From assembly GCA_023139105.1 (NCBI GenBank), contig JAGLOF010000054.1:1-64000 (forward strand): 64,000 nt of DNA. Direction: 5' to 3'. Below are positions 15,367 to 28,711 of this stretch, one piece after another. The DNA is from a bacterium (GTDB lineage Bacteria; Zhuqueibacterota; QNDG01; JAGLOF01). The position numbers and the translations under genes are program-made. The notes under the pieces were generated by a model. It made no database searches. It was not told the origin of the DNA and saw only the letters and a program-made list of their open reading frames with translations. The stretch's first letter is position 1; the number at the start of each line of letters is the position of its first letter.

Positions 15367-16698
15367 ATGACAAAACTTAAGACAAAACTTTTCGTACTGG
15401 ACACTAATGTAATCCTGCATGATTCAGGATGTCTGATGCAATTTGAAGATAATGATCTTGTTATTCCTGTTGCGGTTCTCGAAGAGCTGGATCATTTTAA
15501 GAAGGGCAGTGAATCAATACATTATCATGCGCGTGAGTTTTTAAGGCAGCTCGATAAACTTTCAGGAGAAAAACTTTTTGATGGAGGCCTGCTCATTGGC
15601 CCGGGCCTTGGAAAAGTCAGTTTAAGACTTGACAGGAAACTTCATGAAGATTTGATCTTGAATTTTTCTGACAATAAGCCCGATCACCATGTACTAAATA
15701 CAGCATACTACCTTAGATTAGAGTATCCAGGCCGACAGGTAATTCTTATTACAAAAGATGTTAATCTGCGTATGAAAGCCAAATCTATTAATCTGCTTAC
15801 GCAAGATTATCTGACTGACCAGGTAAAGGATATTGATACACTTTATCGTGGGCAGCGCATGGTGGAAGATATTGACACCGATCTTATCCGTAGGCTTTAT
15901 GAACCTCCTTTTGAGTTTGATGCTACTGAAATGACACCAAATATTATGCTCAAATCTAATGAATATATGATTATGCGCTCGGGTCAGCAATCTGCTCTGG
16001 CAAGTTTTGATTCGTTTTCGAATAAGATCAGGCATATTGAGAAAGTGGCTGCTTATGGTATTATGCCACGTAATGCCGAGCAAACCTTTGCTTTAGATGC
16101 ACTTATGAACCCCCACATTCAACTTGTCACAGTAACAGGTAAGGCAGGAACCGGTAAAACATTGCTGGCCCTTGCTGCAGCTCTTCAAAAAAAGCAGCAA
16201 TACCGTCAGATATTCATGGCTCGTCCTGTTGTCCCGCTTTCAAATAAGGATTTAGGTTTTCTTCCCGGAGATATTCAATCCAAACTTGATCCTTATATGC
16301 AGCCACTTTATGACAACTTGGGTGTCATAAAAAATCAAACTGGTCAGAATGAGAGTGGGAAAGCCAAAATCACACAATTGTTGGATGAAAATAAACTTGT
16401 TATAGCCCCTCTTGCTTATATAAGAGGAAGGTCATTAGTAAGCATATATTTTATTGTAGATGAAGCTCAGAACCTTACGCCGCATGAAGTGAAGACAATT
16501 ATTACAAGAGCAGGTGAAAAGACCAAGATTATTTTTACCGGTGATATTTTTCAGATAGACCATCCCTATCTGGATGCCAGATCTAACGGACTTAGTTATC
16601 TTATAGAAAAGATGCAGGGTCAAAAATTATACGCTCATATAAATCTGGAAAAAGGAGAACGGTCTGAGCTTTCTGAACTGGCAAGTAATTTGTTGTAA
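15367..16698 (+). CDS. PIN-PhoH fusion ATPase (YlaK/PhoH2-type)
   Basis: A 443-residue protein. Residues about 5-130 are a PIN nuclease domain (FVLDTNVILHD with Asp12; further acidic residues in AVLEELD and LNTAYYLRL). Residues about 240-440 are a PhoH ATPase with Walker A TGKAGTGKT near 257 and Walker B YFIVDEAQNLTPHEVK. PhoH2-type proteins are RNA helicase/nucleases in known examples. It lies 18 bases after the CBS gene and may be read through from the respiratory operon, with no functional link known. The following 290 bases carry no gene. Confidence 0.88.
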   Translation: MTKLKTKLFVLDTNVILHDSGCLMQFEDNDLVIPVAVLEELDHFKKGSESIHYHAREFLRQLDKLSGEKLFDGGLLIGPGLGKVSLRLDRKLHEDLILNFSDNKPDHHVLNTAYYLRLEYPGRQVILITKDVNLRMKAKSINLLTQDYLTDQVKDIDTLYRGQRMVEDIDTDLIRRLYEPPFEFDATEMTPNIMLKSNEYMIMRSGQQSALASFDSFSNKIRHIEKVAAYGIMPRNAEQTFALDALMNPHIQLVTVTGKAGTGKTLLALAAALQKKQQYRQIFMARPVVPLSNKDLGFLPGDIQSKLDPYMQPLYDNLGVIKNQTGQNESGKAKITQLLDENKLVIAPLAYIRGRSLVSIYFIVDEAQNLTPHEVKTIITRAGEKTKIIFTGDIFQIDHPYLDARSNGLSYLIEKMQGQKLYAHINLEKGERSELSELASNLL

Positions 16699-16736
16699 GT
16701 GCAAGGGCATCATTCTGGAAAAGAGAGGTTACGAAG

Positions 16737-16761
16737 ATCCCGGCCAAGAACATACCGGGAT
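16737..16761. repeat. Hairpin repeat ATCCCGG / CCGGGAT
   Basis: A 7-bp perfect inverted repeat with an 11-base loop, followed by GACATG. It resembles the GATTCCCG...CGGGAATGAC class of dispersed palindromic repeats found between genes in many proteobacterial and candidate-phylum genomes. Only one copy was noticed here, so family membership is a guess. Confidence 0.35.
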
Positions 16762-16989
16762 GACATGTGTGAGGGAGTTAGTCAGTATTTTGTTGGTCAA
16801 TATATTGTTATCCTTTGAAAATCAGTAAATGTTGATATCCCCGAATGTTTTCATCGTTTCAATAAGTTCATGAATAGGTCAGATTAGTTAATGCATAATA
16901 TTTAATAGTATAGAACTTTAGTTTTTTATTAAAGTCCTGCCGTATTCTGCCGATAATAAAGTGAAAATATTCAATTATGGCAGAAAATT

Positions 16990-17838
16990 ATGCAGATAAA
17001 CAATCTTTCTTCTTTACTATTATCACAACCTGATGCGAGCATTACTTTACCGGCTGTTTCGGAAAGAAGTGGGAGTAAACCGGCTCCTGATACCAAGCGA
17101 TCGGATTCAGCACAATTCTCTCCCTTTGGATCTATACTGGCAAAGACAGGACTTAATACCGTTGGTTCAACAATTAAACGTGAATCCTCTTCTTTTTCAT
17201 TTAACCTTAATTTTCAATCATCAAGCTTGTTGCACCTGAATGCCTCCGGACTCTATGCTGAAGAATCTCAAACTCTTGAAATGTCATTATCATTTGCATT
17301 CCAGAAAGAAGTTCTTGTTGATGGTCAATATTTGATGAAATCATTTCAAGCGGAGATGTCGTTGTCTGTATCCAATTTCGAATCAATTTCAATCGCACCA
17401 TTTTCACGCAAAGAGAATATAATGGATATGGTGCAACGGTTGGTTACGGATATCTGGAAGACTCAAGCTGATCCGGATAAGGAATTAGCTGGCATTATAC
17501 TGGATAAAGAAGATTTTTTTGATCTGGCTGGTATAGAAGATGGGAAATTTCTTAAAGCTTTAGCTGCTCTTGTGCAGTCTATTTATTTTTCTGCCCGTCT
17601 TCTGGAACAGATAAATGGTGATAAGGATACTCAAAAAGTGCTACTACACCCTCAGCGCATAAAAGAAGAGGGAATTGAGATTACATCTGATAAGAGGGAA
17701 ATGATTGATTTCAATTTTTCAATTACAGAGACAGAAGCAGTCCTTTCTGAAAATATTGTTACTATTTCAGATGATTCCGTTAAAAATAAAGTTGATGTCC
17801 TGCATCACGTAAAAAAAACCCTTGACTTTACTGATTAA
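16990..17838 (+). CDS. Protein of unknown function
   Basis: A 282-residue protein I do not recognise. The first 65 residues are low-complexity and rich in Ser, Thr and Lys. Residues about 70-130 hold alternating hydrophobic strands (SFSFNLNFQSSSLLHL, MSLSFAFQKEV, AEMSLSVSNFESISI) that suggest a beta-sheet domain. The C-terminal part is acidic and helical. It has no signal peptide or membrane segment and no cysteines or obvious catalytic motifs. It is a solitary gene with about 290 bases upstream and 260 downstream. A structural or regulatory role linked to motility or secretion is conceivable but unsupported. Confidence 0.6.
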   Translation: MQINNLSSLLLSQPDASITLPAVSERSGSKPAPDTKRSDSAQFSPFGSILAKTGLNTVGSTIKRESSSFSFNLNFQSSSLLHLNASGLYAEESQTLEMSLSFAFQKEVLVDGQYLMKSFQAEMSLSVSNFESISIAPFSRKENIMDMVQRLVTDIWKTQADPDKELAGIILDKEDFFDLAGIEDGKFLKALAALVQSIYFSARLLEQINGDKDTQKVLLHPQRIKEEGIEITSDKREMIDFNFSITETEAVLSENIVTISDDSVKNKVDVLHHVKKTLDFTD

Positions 17839-18100
17839 ATCTATGCACATTTAAATGTACATTGTCAATAGATTGATGATCATAATATGAACACTGCTCC
17901 TAAATAAGTTTTGTCATCTTGAACTCGCTAGAAGTCCACACAGAAATAGTTCTCTTACTAATGTTACTTAAGTAAGCTCATTTCTCCTTTAATTTACAGT
18001 AGATTAGATCTCCAGCGTAATTTTGGTTGTTCATCGTTTATTGATAATGGTGTATGTCAAAGTAATAGTATTTTGACTAATTTACCGGAAGGAGGTAATA

Positions 18101-18559
18101 ATGTTACCCTTCAAACGTATTTTATGCCCAACAGATTTCAGTGAATTTTCTCTGGAGGCCCTTCAAACAGCAATAACCCTGGCAGAACAATTCTCTGCGG
18201 AATTGATTGTGGCTCATATTGTTATGCCTATTCCCATTGTTCCGGTTACAATAAAGGGCTATGAATATAGCGAGTTTAATATCACGCTATATCAAGAGGA
18301 ATTAATTGTTCAACATCGGAATCTTCTTAATGAACTTATTACAGAAAGAATACCTTCGGATATTCATGTTACTCCTGTTGTTCTTGTCGGTAATGAAGCA
18401 GATGAGATTGTAAAATGTGCAGAAGTTGAAAAGGCAGATCTAATTGTAATTGCAACGCATGGACGTACAGGAATAAAACGTATGTTTTTAGGATCTGTTG
18501 CAGAAAATGTTATGCGCCACACCGTACACCCGGTCTTAATGATAAGGTCAAACAAGTAG
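18101..18559 (+). CDS. Universal stress protein (UspA family)
   Basis: A 152-residue single-domain Usp. The N-terminal strand is RILCPTDFSEFSLEAL. The C-terminal ATP-binding motif G-x2-G-x9-G-S is present in THGRTGIKRMFLGSVAENV, followed by HPVLMIRS, so this is an ATP-binding type. GGAAGGAGG precedes the ATG, a very strong ribosome site. It is monocistronic and convergent with glsB across a long hairpin. Pairing of two general-stress genes here suggests a stress cluster. Confidence 0.9.
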   Translation: MLPFKRILCPTDFSEFSLEALQTAITLAEQFSAELIVAHIVMPIPIVPVTIKGYEYSEFNITLYQEELIVQHRNLLNELITERIPSDIHVTPVVLVGNEADEIVKCAEVEKADLIVIATHGRTGIKRMFLGSVAENVMRHTVHPVLMIRSNK

Positions 18560-18596
18560 GTCAACTGAAAATGCTGGCACTGAAAATCTATGAATT

Positions 18597-18630
18597 AATA
18601 GGTCACTACATATAGTTGTAGTGACCTATT
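18597..18630. terminator. 14-bp stem hairpin between convergent uspA-like and glsB genes
   Basis: AATAGGTCACTACA and its perfect reverse complement TGTAGTGACCTATT flank a six-base loop. It sits between two convergent genes and could act in both directions. There is no long T-run directly after either arm, so termination efficiency is uncertain. Confidence 0.5.
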
Positions 18631-18653
18631 GTAGGCAGAACTTTGCATAAAAT

Positions 18654-18896
18654 TTATTTTTTCTTAATCAATTTAATAATGAATAATAGAATAACAGCAC
18701 CAACAAATGCAGCAATTAAACTTCCAATAATACCGTAAAATGCAATCCCCAATTGTCCAAATAGCCATCCCCCCAAGAAACCTCCGATAATACCTACAAT
18801 AAGGTTCATTAAAAATCCGAATCCTTTGCCTTTCATTACATTCCCTGCCAACCAGCCGGCAACTGCTCCAACGATTATAAACCATAATAAGTTCAT
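18654..18896 (-). CDS. GlsB/YeaQ/YmgE-family stress membrane protein
   Basis: An 80-residue, very glycine-rich membrane protein with three hydrophobic helices. Family blocks are WFIIVGAVAGWLAGNVMKG, LIVGIIGGFLGGWLFG and GIIGSLIAAFVGAVILL. These are transglycosylase-associated or general stress membrane proteins of unknown mechanism. GGAGAAA lies just upstream of the ATG on the minus strand. It is transcribed leftwards towards the hairpin at 18597-18630. Confidence 0.9.
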   Translation of the reverse strand: MNLLWFIIVGAVAGWLAGNVMKGKGFGFLMNLIVGIIGGFLGGWLFGQLGIAFYGIIGSLIAAFVGAVILLFIIKLIKKK

Positions 18897-18989
18897 CTTT
18901 TTTTCTCCTTTAAAATAGTTTTATGGAAGGTGAAAATTATCTTTACTTTCTTCAGGAAAATCTGTATGATATGGCATGAGAACTATAAT

Positions 18990-19036
18990 GAAAATAAGCT
19001 TATACTGTATTCAATACAGCCCTAAAACTTATTTTC
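18990..19036. promoter_or_regulatory. Nested dyad in the glsB / sensor-kinase divergent region
   Basis: In the 374-base gap between glsB and the kinase gene lies an outer repeat GAAAATAAG (18990-18998) / CTTATTTTC (19028-19036). It encloses a perfect inner palindrome CTGTATT-c-AATACAG (19005-19019). This could be an operator or a structured leader for leftward glsB transcription. I see nothing else in the gap except AT-rich promoter-like sequence. Confidence 0.4.
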
Positions 19037-19270
19037 AATATTTTGGTTTTGAATATGCAAGTATGTGTAAAGAATTAATATGCAAATTTTAATTTCTTCT
19101 GTCAAGTCGTATTTAATATCTATTTTGTGTAGCCAGAATCAGTGAATATTTTTATTTTATGTGATTTCAACGATTATACTATTAACGGCATAAAGTATGC
19201 TGTACTTGAAAAATGTTGATTATAGTACTAAAATACATTCAATGTTGAATTATTTGAAGGAGTAATAAGT

Positions 19271-22984
<3,714 letters not shown>

Positions 22985-23241
22985 TTATGTTATTTTTTTG
23001 GTACTATGTTAAAACGAATGGGAAATCATTAACATTCTAAGCTCCAATATATAAAGAAGATATAACAGAAGACAATATTCAAAAGACAAATAACAAAAGG
23101 CAAATCCTACGACGTAGTTTCGCTCATATTAAATTCAAAGCTAATTATTTCTGATATATAAAAAAATTATGCAGCTTGCTTTTATTGCTAATTAGCCTTA
23201 TTTTATAGACAATATATAATTCACATAGAGAGGAGAATGTG

Positions 23242-23610
23242 ATGGCACGGATACTGGTAGTTGATGATGAGGCTGAGATTAGAAAATTCCTAAGCCGGAT
23301 CATGAAGCATATGGGGCATGATGTACTTGAGGCCCCTGACGGACAGGTTGCTTTGACTATTTTTCAAGATGAAGAAATTGATTTGTCTTTTGTAGATATT
23401 AACATGCCCGGCATGAATGGTATAACATTTCTTGAAGAAGTAAAAGTGCTGGACCCATCTGCAATTGTGATTATTATGACAGGATATCCCTCAGCAGACA
23501 CAATTATGAAAACTATTGAGGATGATGGATATACCTATATTACCAAGCCATTTCATGTTGAGCAAATAAAAGATTTAGTACTCCGGGGATTGGGAGCAAA
23601 AGGGCTTTAA
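23242..23610 (+). CDS. Stand-alone response-regulator receiver domain
   Basis: A 122-residue CheY-like protein. It has the acidic pair VVDDEAE, phospho-acceptor Asp in LSFVDINMPGMNG, Thr in IIMTGYP and Lys in YITKPFH. There is no output domain. ATG 23242 is preferred over GTG 23239 because AGGAG lies six bases upstream. It is separated from the kinase by about 255 bases with no terminator seen. It could be a phosphate relay or a protein-interaction regulator for that kinase. Confidence 0.88.
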   Translation: MARILVVDDEAEIRKFLSRIMKHMGHDVLEAPDGQVALTIFQDEEIDLSFVDINMPGMNGITFLEEVKVLDPSAIVIIMTGYPSADTIMKTIEDDGYTYITKPFHVEQIKDLVLRGLGAKGL

Positions 23611-23686
23611 TCCTGGTCGGCGGGTTTTACTTGAAAATTGTAAAACGATTCTTTTCTCATCTCGTTCCGGCAATCATTGTAATTTA

Positions 23687-25291
23687 TCATTTGCTCAAAA
23701 CCGCAAGTTTTTCTACATCCGGTAAGTGTTTCAGTGCTTCCAGAAGTTCTACATCTCGAAGTAATTGAACCTTGTATCTGGCTTCCTCGCCCCAGATAAT
23801 ATCAGCAATACTCTGCTTAATAAAGTAATTTATATCTATCTGATCCTGTTTAGTCGGCATGGTTAAATTTTTAAAATTCTCTTTTTTTACATATCGTAGG
23901 AGTTGAGCAAGCATATCGGTAGTGGGTTTAAATTCACGTAAAAAATAATTGAAATTATTTTTAATATCAGCATGTTTCTTAACATAATCCTCAGAGAACT
24001 TAAACAGAGGTCTGCCCGGTGTTCGAATAATACGTCTGACCAGTTGTGAAATAGTATCGGGTTTTACAGTCAATTTAATATCAGGAGTGATTCCACCACC
24101 ACCGAAAACATTACGGTGTAGCAACATAGATTTTCTGAGGGGACGCTTGGTTTCATCAATATATTTTTGTCTAAGACTGTCAATTAATACTTCTGAGTAA
24201 TACTCTTCAAGGGACTTCCCTTCATAATCACGCTGTATGAGTCGGCCGCTAGGTGTATAGTATCGCGCAGTAGTCATGATAAGGGCAGAACCGTCGCGAA
24301 ATCTGTATTGCGACTGCACTAATGCTTTTCCGAAACTGGTTTCGCCAACAATTAATGCTCTATCCCAGTCTTGTAATGCTCCGGCTACAATTTCTGATGA
24401 AGAAGCAGATACACGGTCCATTAATACCATTAAAGGAAAATTGCCTTTATATTTTCTACCAGTTGCATAAAATTCTTGATAAGCACGGCGTCCACGACCT
24501 TTGGTGTAGACAATACGTCGTCCTTTGGGAAGAAAACAGTCAACGACTTCAACCGCTGCATCAAGATAACCACCACCATTGCCACGCAAGTCAAGAATCA
24601 AAGATGTCATACCATTGGTTTTCAGTTTGACAATAGCTTGCTCCAATTCACTGCCTGTAGTAGCTGAAAAACGAATAATACCGATATAGCCAAGGCCAGG
24701 TTGGATCATAAAAGCGTAGGGGACACTTTCGACATGAATAGCATTGCGAATAAGTGTAAATTTTAAAGGATTAGGGGAGCCATAGCGTTTAACTGTAATG
24801 TTAACCGGACTTCCTTCGGGGCCCATGAGGAGATCCGGTGCGTCATCACGGGTAATGCCAATAGCAGTTTTACCATCTATCCCAATGATACGGTCACCGG
24901 GTAACAGGCCTGATTCCCAAGCCGGGCCATTTTTCATTACAGCCATTACAGTAATAAGGTTATCAATAACATCAAATTCAATACCAATACCTGAGTAACC
25001 TTCATAGTTTTGATTGAATTTTGCAAAATAGTCAGAGCTAAGATAATTAGAATGTGGATCAAGTTCTTCCAACATACTTTCAATGGCGTGTTGTATCAAA
25101 TCATCAGAAGAGGTTTCTTCGACATAATCTTCCTGAATACGATGCAATACTTCTGTGAACACTTCGTAAGCTGTCAGGAAGCGTTTGGCAGAATCCCCGT
25201 ATTTTAATGTGGCTCCTGTTAGTAGCAAGGCAGATACTAATATTATTATAGTAACAATGCTGCTGCGCGAAAGTTTGTTAAATAATTTCAT
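23687..25291 (-). CDS. S41 C-terminal processing peptidase (CtpA/Prc-like) with PDZ domain
   Basis: A 534-residue protein. The N-terminal hydrophobic segment (about 10-30) is a signal or anchor. A PDZ domain covers about residues 90-175 (GIGIEFDVIDNLITVMAVM, GDRIIGIDG). The S41 protease core covers about 190-400. The catalytic Ser is in DRVSASSSEIVAGALQ, and the Lys lies 25 residues on in GETSFGKALVQ. The region after 400 is an extra helical C-terminus. This envelope protease probably trims periplasmic proteins. It is monocistronic on the minus strand, divergent from the 928-residue gene. Confidence 0.9.
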   Translation of the reverse strand: MKLFNKLSRSSIVTIIILVSALLLTGATLKYGDSAKRFLTAYEVFTEVLHRIQEDYVEETSSDDLIQHAIESMLEELDPHSNYLSSDYFAKFNQNYEGYSGIGIEFDVIDNLITVMAVMKNGPAWESGLLPGDRIIGIDGKTAIGITRDDAPDLLMGPEGSPVNITVKRYGSPNPLKFTLIRNAIHVESVPYAFMIQPGLGYIGIIRFSATTGSELEQAIVKLKTNGMTSLILDLRGNGGGYLDAAVEVVDCFLPKGRRIVYTKGRGRRAYQEFYATGRKYKGNFPLMVLMDRVSASSSEIVAGALQDWDRALIVGETSFGKALVQSQYRFRDGSALIMTTARYYTPSGRLIQRDYEGKSLEEYYSEVLIDSLRQKYIDETKRPLRKSMLLHRNVFGGGGITPDIKLTVKPDTISQLVRRIIRTPGRPLFKFSEDYVKKHADIKNNFNYFLREFKPTTDMLAQLLRYVKKENFKNLTMPTKQDQIDINYFIKQSIADIIWGEEARYKVQLLRDVELLEALKHLPDVEKLAVLSK

Positions 25292-25629
25292 TAAAAGCCT
25301 CTAATTACGTCAATTTCGGATAGAGAATTAAAGTTACATCGTGTATTGAATAAAGTCAAGGAGTGATAAAAATAAAATAGTATTTTATTTTGCTTTTTCC
25401 TGCTTGACAGGCTACATTGGTTGTTGACATTTACGATAAATCCAATATTAAGATAATTTCAAAAATATAGACAGGGTCAATTTGATAACAAGATACTATT
25501 GCTGTAAGATGCTGCCATACGATGTTTTCAATTTGAAGCATTAGTTTATGCGGCTTATGATTTATTTCTAATTTGGTCGTATGTTCAACTTGAATCGGCA
25601 CAGAACCCCTAAAAATAGCGGATATTAAA
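25292..25629. other. Divergent intergenic region, promoter-like boxes only
   Basis: AT-rich 338-base gap between the divergent CtpA-like and propeller/barrel genes. TTGACA at 25424-25429 with TATTAA at 25446-25451 (16-base spacer) is a possible rightward promoter. No repeats, RNA genes or ORFs are supported. Confidence 0.3.
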
Positions 25630-28416
25630 ATGTTACGTAAATTGATATTATTTTGTTTTTATTTTTTAGTGATTACATCTGCTGCCGGCCAGACATATTT
25701 TGGCAAAAATAAAATCCAATATCACAAATTTAAATGGCAAGTATTGAAAACAGATCATTTTGACATTTATTTCTATCCCGAAATGGATGATTTGGCAGAG
25801 ATAGGAGCAGCATACGCAGAATTGGCTTATGATAAAATGCAGAATAAGTTAAATCATACTGTCCCACGACGAATCCCTCTGGTATTTTATAGTTCACATT
25901 TTCACTTTGAAGAGACAAATACACTACCCTTTTTAATAAGCCCCGGAATAGCCGGATTCTTTGAATTTATAAAAGGACGGGTGGTTATACCATGCGTAGG
26001 CTCTCTGCCGGATTTTAGACATACAATACAGCATGAAATTATTCATGTTTTTCAACGCAGTTTTATACAAAGAACAATGCAGGATCACAGACAGAATGTC
26101 TACAGAGGTCTTCCACTGTGGTTTACAGAGGGGCAGGCAGAATACTGGTCTGAGGGATGGGATAGTGACGCAGAGATGATCTTGCGTGATGGTATATTGA
26201 ATGATTCATTTGTACCAATTACAGCTATGTATCGCATACAGGGTACTTATATGATGTATAAAGAGGGGCAATCCTTTTTGAAATTTTTAGCTGAGGAGTA
26301 CGGTGAAGGAATATTGATTGAATTAATGCGAAATATCTGGCGGGAAAATAAATTTTCAGATGTCTTTGAAATTACCCTTGGACGTTCTTTGAAAGAAGTT
26401 GGTAGAGATTGGGAGTATGACTTGCAAAAGAAATATTACCCTTTATTGAAAAATGCTGATCTTGTACGTCACGCAACGCGAGCAATAACGAAACGTGGTT
26501 ATCATACCATGCCGGTAACTGCTAAAAATGATAGTATTAATGTTTATTTTGTAGCTAATCGTGATGGATATCCAGGAATATATCATGTACCATTTAAAGC
26601 ATCCCCTGAGACTGATCCTGTCTGCATAGTACGTAGTGAGCATGAAGAAAATATCGAATCATTACATTTGAATAATAGTGGAATCAGTGTTAATAATCGA
26701 CGACTTCTTGCATTTGCGGCTAAACAAGAAGGGCAGGATCATCTTAATATTTATGATATAAATAAAAATAAGATGATATGTACAACTGTATTTGATTCTC
26801 TTATATCCATTTTTTCACCAGCATGGTCGCCAGATGGTAATGTTCTTGCATTTACTGGCCTGGATTATTCCGGTCGATCTGATCTGTATACCTATAATTA
26901 CAGAGAAGAGGTCTTACAACGCCTGACTTATGACTATTTTGATGACCGTGATCCTGATTGGTCACCTGACGGACATCGGTTGGTATTCTCTTCAGACCGC
27001 GTAGAGTCTAATACCGGAGAAAGTTCCAATAACCTGTTCATGGTAAATGTACACAATAAGAATATCAGCAGATTGACAACAGGTGCCTATCAGGATAAAC
27101 ATCCTACATGGTCACATGATGGCAAAGCAATAGCATTTTCATCAGACAGGGATGGTATATCAAATATATGGCTTGTACTGCCTGATCAGCTTAATTCCGG
27201 CCCTGTTGTTTCTCAATTAACCCGGCTTATAACCGGTGCATTTTATCCATGCTGGACACCTGGCGGTCAAATTATCTTCTCAGGATTTGATCATTTATCA
27301 TTTCATTTATATGCCATAGATCACCCTGATATTGATCAGTTGGAATTTGAGACTCAGAAATTTACCGATTCATGGAAGATAATGGAATTAAAACGGATTA
27401 AAGGTTCCAGAAACATCGGTCGCCATCCATATAAGAAAAAATTTACTTTGGATTTTGCCCAAAGTCAAATTATTCAGGATCCGATTTATGGAACCGGTGG
27501 CGGTGGGCAATTTTTGATATCTGACCTCATGAGTGATGAATTATATCACTGTATGATCTATAATAATTCGCGATCAGCATCTAATCTGATTGATGGTTTT
27601 AATGTAGCTGTTACCAGGGTTGATCAGAGTCGTCGTTTAAATTATGCATTGGGTTTATATAGACTTGCCGGAAGATATTATAATCATTATGAAGGGTATT
27701 TTTATTCAGAACGAGTTGGAGGTATGGCTTCTATCAGTTATCCCTTAAATAAATTTGAACGTATAGAAACTTCTGTGAATATGCGTTATTTCACAAAAGA
27801 TCATTTAACACACGAACTACCATTAAAAGCGTTTCTTCTGAGCAATTATATATCCTACTCAAAAGATAACTCATTGTGGGGAGCTACAGGGCCGATAGAT
27901 GGTGAACGTATTCATTTTAAACTTGGGAATTCAGTCGATATCCAAAACTCATCAATTAATTTCACGACTTTAATTGGGGATTATAGGCGATATACACGTC
28001 TTGGGGGGCGGATAAGCCATGCTGTACGCATTTGGGGACAATTCAACCATGGTAAAGAGGCATTGCCATATACTTTGGGTGGATCATGGAATCTACGTGG
28101 ATACCGTTTGTGGTCGCTATGGGGGACAAAGCTTGCCTTTGTATCCAATGAAATCAGATTTCCAATTTTAGATGTTCTCTACTTGAAATTCCCCTTTGGC
28201 GGATTAGGTTTTCAATATATAAATGGAGCTTTATTTGTTGATGCGGGAAATGTTTGGGACAAGGATTTTGGTGAACTTAAAGGTAGTTTTGGTTTAGGAT
28301 TTAGAATGCGTTTTGGAGGATTTATGGTCTTACGATGGGATATAGGGCGTCGTACAGATTTCAAATCAATTGAATCAAAAACTTTTTCACAATTCTTTTT
28401 CGGATGGGACTTTTAA
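25630..28416 (+). CDS. Peptidase-MA-like, TolB-type propeller and outer-membrane barrel fusion
   Basis: A 928-residue exported protein. It has a signal peptide (about 1-21), then a peptidase-MA-like domain with HExxH in TIQHEIIHVFQ near residue 138 and the downstream Glu in LPLWFTEGQAEYWSEG. PD40/TolB beta-propeller repeats follow (FSPAWSPDGNVLAFTG, DPDWSPDGHRLVFSSD, HPTWSHDGKAIAFSSD) to about 580. A C-terminal beta-barrel (about 650-928) ends in aromatic Phe and shows the surface-antigen pattern GGSWNLRGYRLWS and FVDAGNVW. All zinc ligands appear present. It is probably an outer-membrane protease or insertion factor with its soluble domains in the periplasm; the substrate is unknown. Confidence 0.82.
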   Translation: MLRKLILFCFYFLVITSAAGQTYFGKNKIQYHKFKWQVLKTDHFDIYFYPEMDDLAEIGAAYAELAYDKMQNKLNHTVPRRIPLVFYSSHFHFEETNTLPFLISPGIAGFFEFIKGRVVIPCVGSLPDFRHTIQHEIIHVFQRSFIQRTMQDHRQNVYRGLPLWFTEGQAEYWSEGWDSDAEMILRDGILNDSFVPITAMYRIQGTYMMYKEGQSFLKFLAEEYGEGILIELMRNIWRENKFSDVFEITLGRSLKEVGRDWEYDLQKKYYPLLKNADLVRHATRAITKRGYHTMPVTAKNDSINVYFVANRDGYPGIYHVPFKASPETDPVCIVRSEHEENIESLHLNNSGISVNNRRLLAFAAKQEGQDHLNIYDINKNKMICTTVFDSLISIFSPAWSPDGNVLAFTGLDYSGRSDLYTYNYREEVLQRLTYDYFDDRDPDWSPDGHRLVFSSDRVESNTGESSNNLFMVNVHNKNISRLTTGAYQDKHPTWSHDGKAIAFSSDRDGISNIWLVLPDQLNSGPVVSQLTRLITGAFYPCWTPGGQIIFSGFDHLSFHLYAIDHPDIDQLEFETQKFTDSWKIMELKRIKGSRNIGRHPYKKKFTLDFAQSQIIQDPIYGTGGGGQFLISDLMSDELYHCMIYNNSRSASNLIDGFNVAVTRVDQSRRLNYALGLYRLAGRYYNHYEGYFYSERVGGMASISYPLNKFERIETSVNMRYFTKDHLTHELPLKAFLLSNYISYSKDNSLWGATGPIDGERIHFKLGNSVDIQNSSINFTTLIGDYRRYTRLGGRISHAVRIWGQFNHGKEALPYTLGGSWNLRGYRLWSLWGTKLAFVSNEIRFPILDVLYLKFPFGGLGFQYINGALFVDAGNVWDKDFGELKGSFGLGFRMRFGGFMVLRWDIGRRTDFKSIESKTFSQFFFGWDF

Positions 28417-28468
28417 CGTGTTTGTTAAAAGATTAGAGCCATTGCACACGGATGACACGGGAAGAGGG

Positions 28469-28711
28469 GATATGTACGGATAGAGATTGAGGTAGAAAGA
28501 ACAGTCACTATCAAACACCGGTGTTTTTTTATTGGCGTGGTTGACCATTAAAAAGTATTCCGCAGATAACGCAGATGAACGCAGATGAACATAGTATGTT
28601 GATCTGATATGATTACTCCATGAAATATCCGGAAGTGCCCAGTTTTTTTTACCCTCGGAGGCACACGCTCCTGCTCTTCTTTCATTTTTTAATTTTCTAT
28701 CCGTACGTATC
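28469..28711. repeat. MITE-like element with imperfect terminal inverted repeats
   Basis: GATATGTACGGATAGA (28469-28484) and TCTATCCGTACGTATC (28696-28711) are inverted copies matching at 15 of 16 bases, 243 bases end to end. Inside is a short tandem AACGCAGATG AACGCAGATG (28569-28588), a type of sequence widely dispersed in environmental genomes. There is no ORF. The rest of the 609-base gap to the YIP1 gene is AT-rich with a homopolymer-rich stretch (28765-28830). No target-site duplication was identified. Confidence 0.45.
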
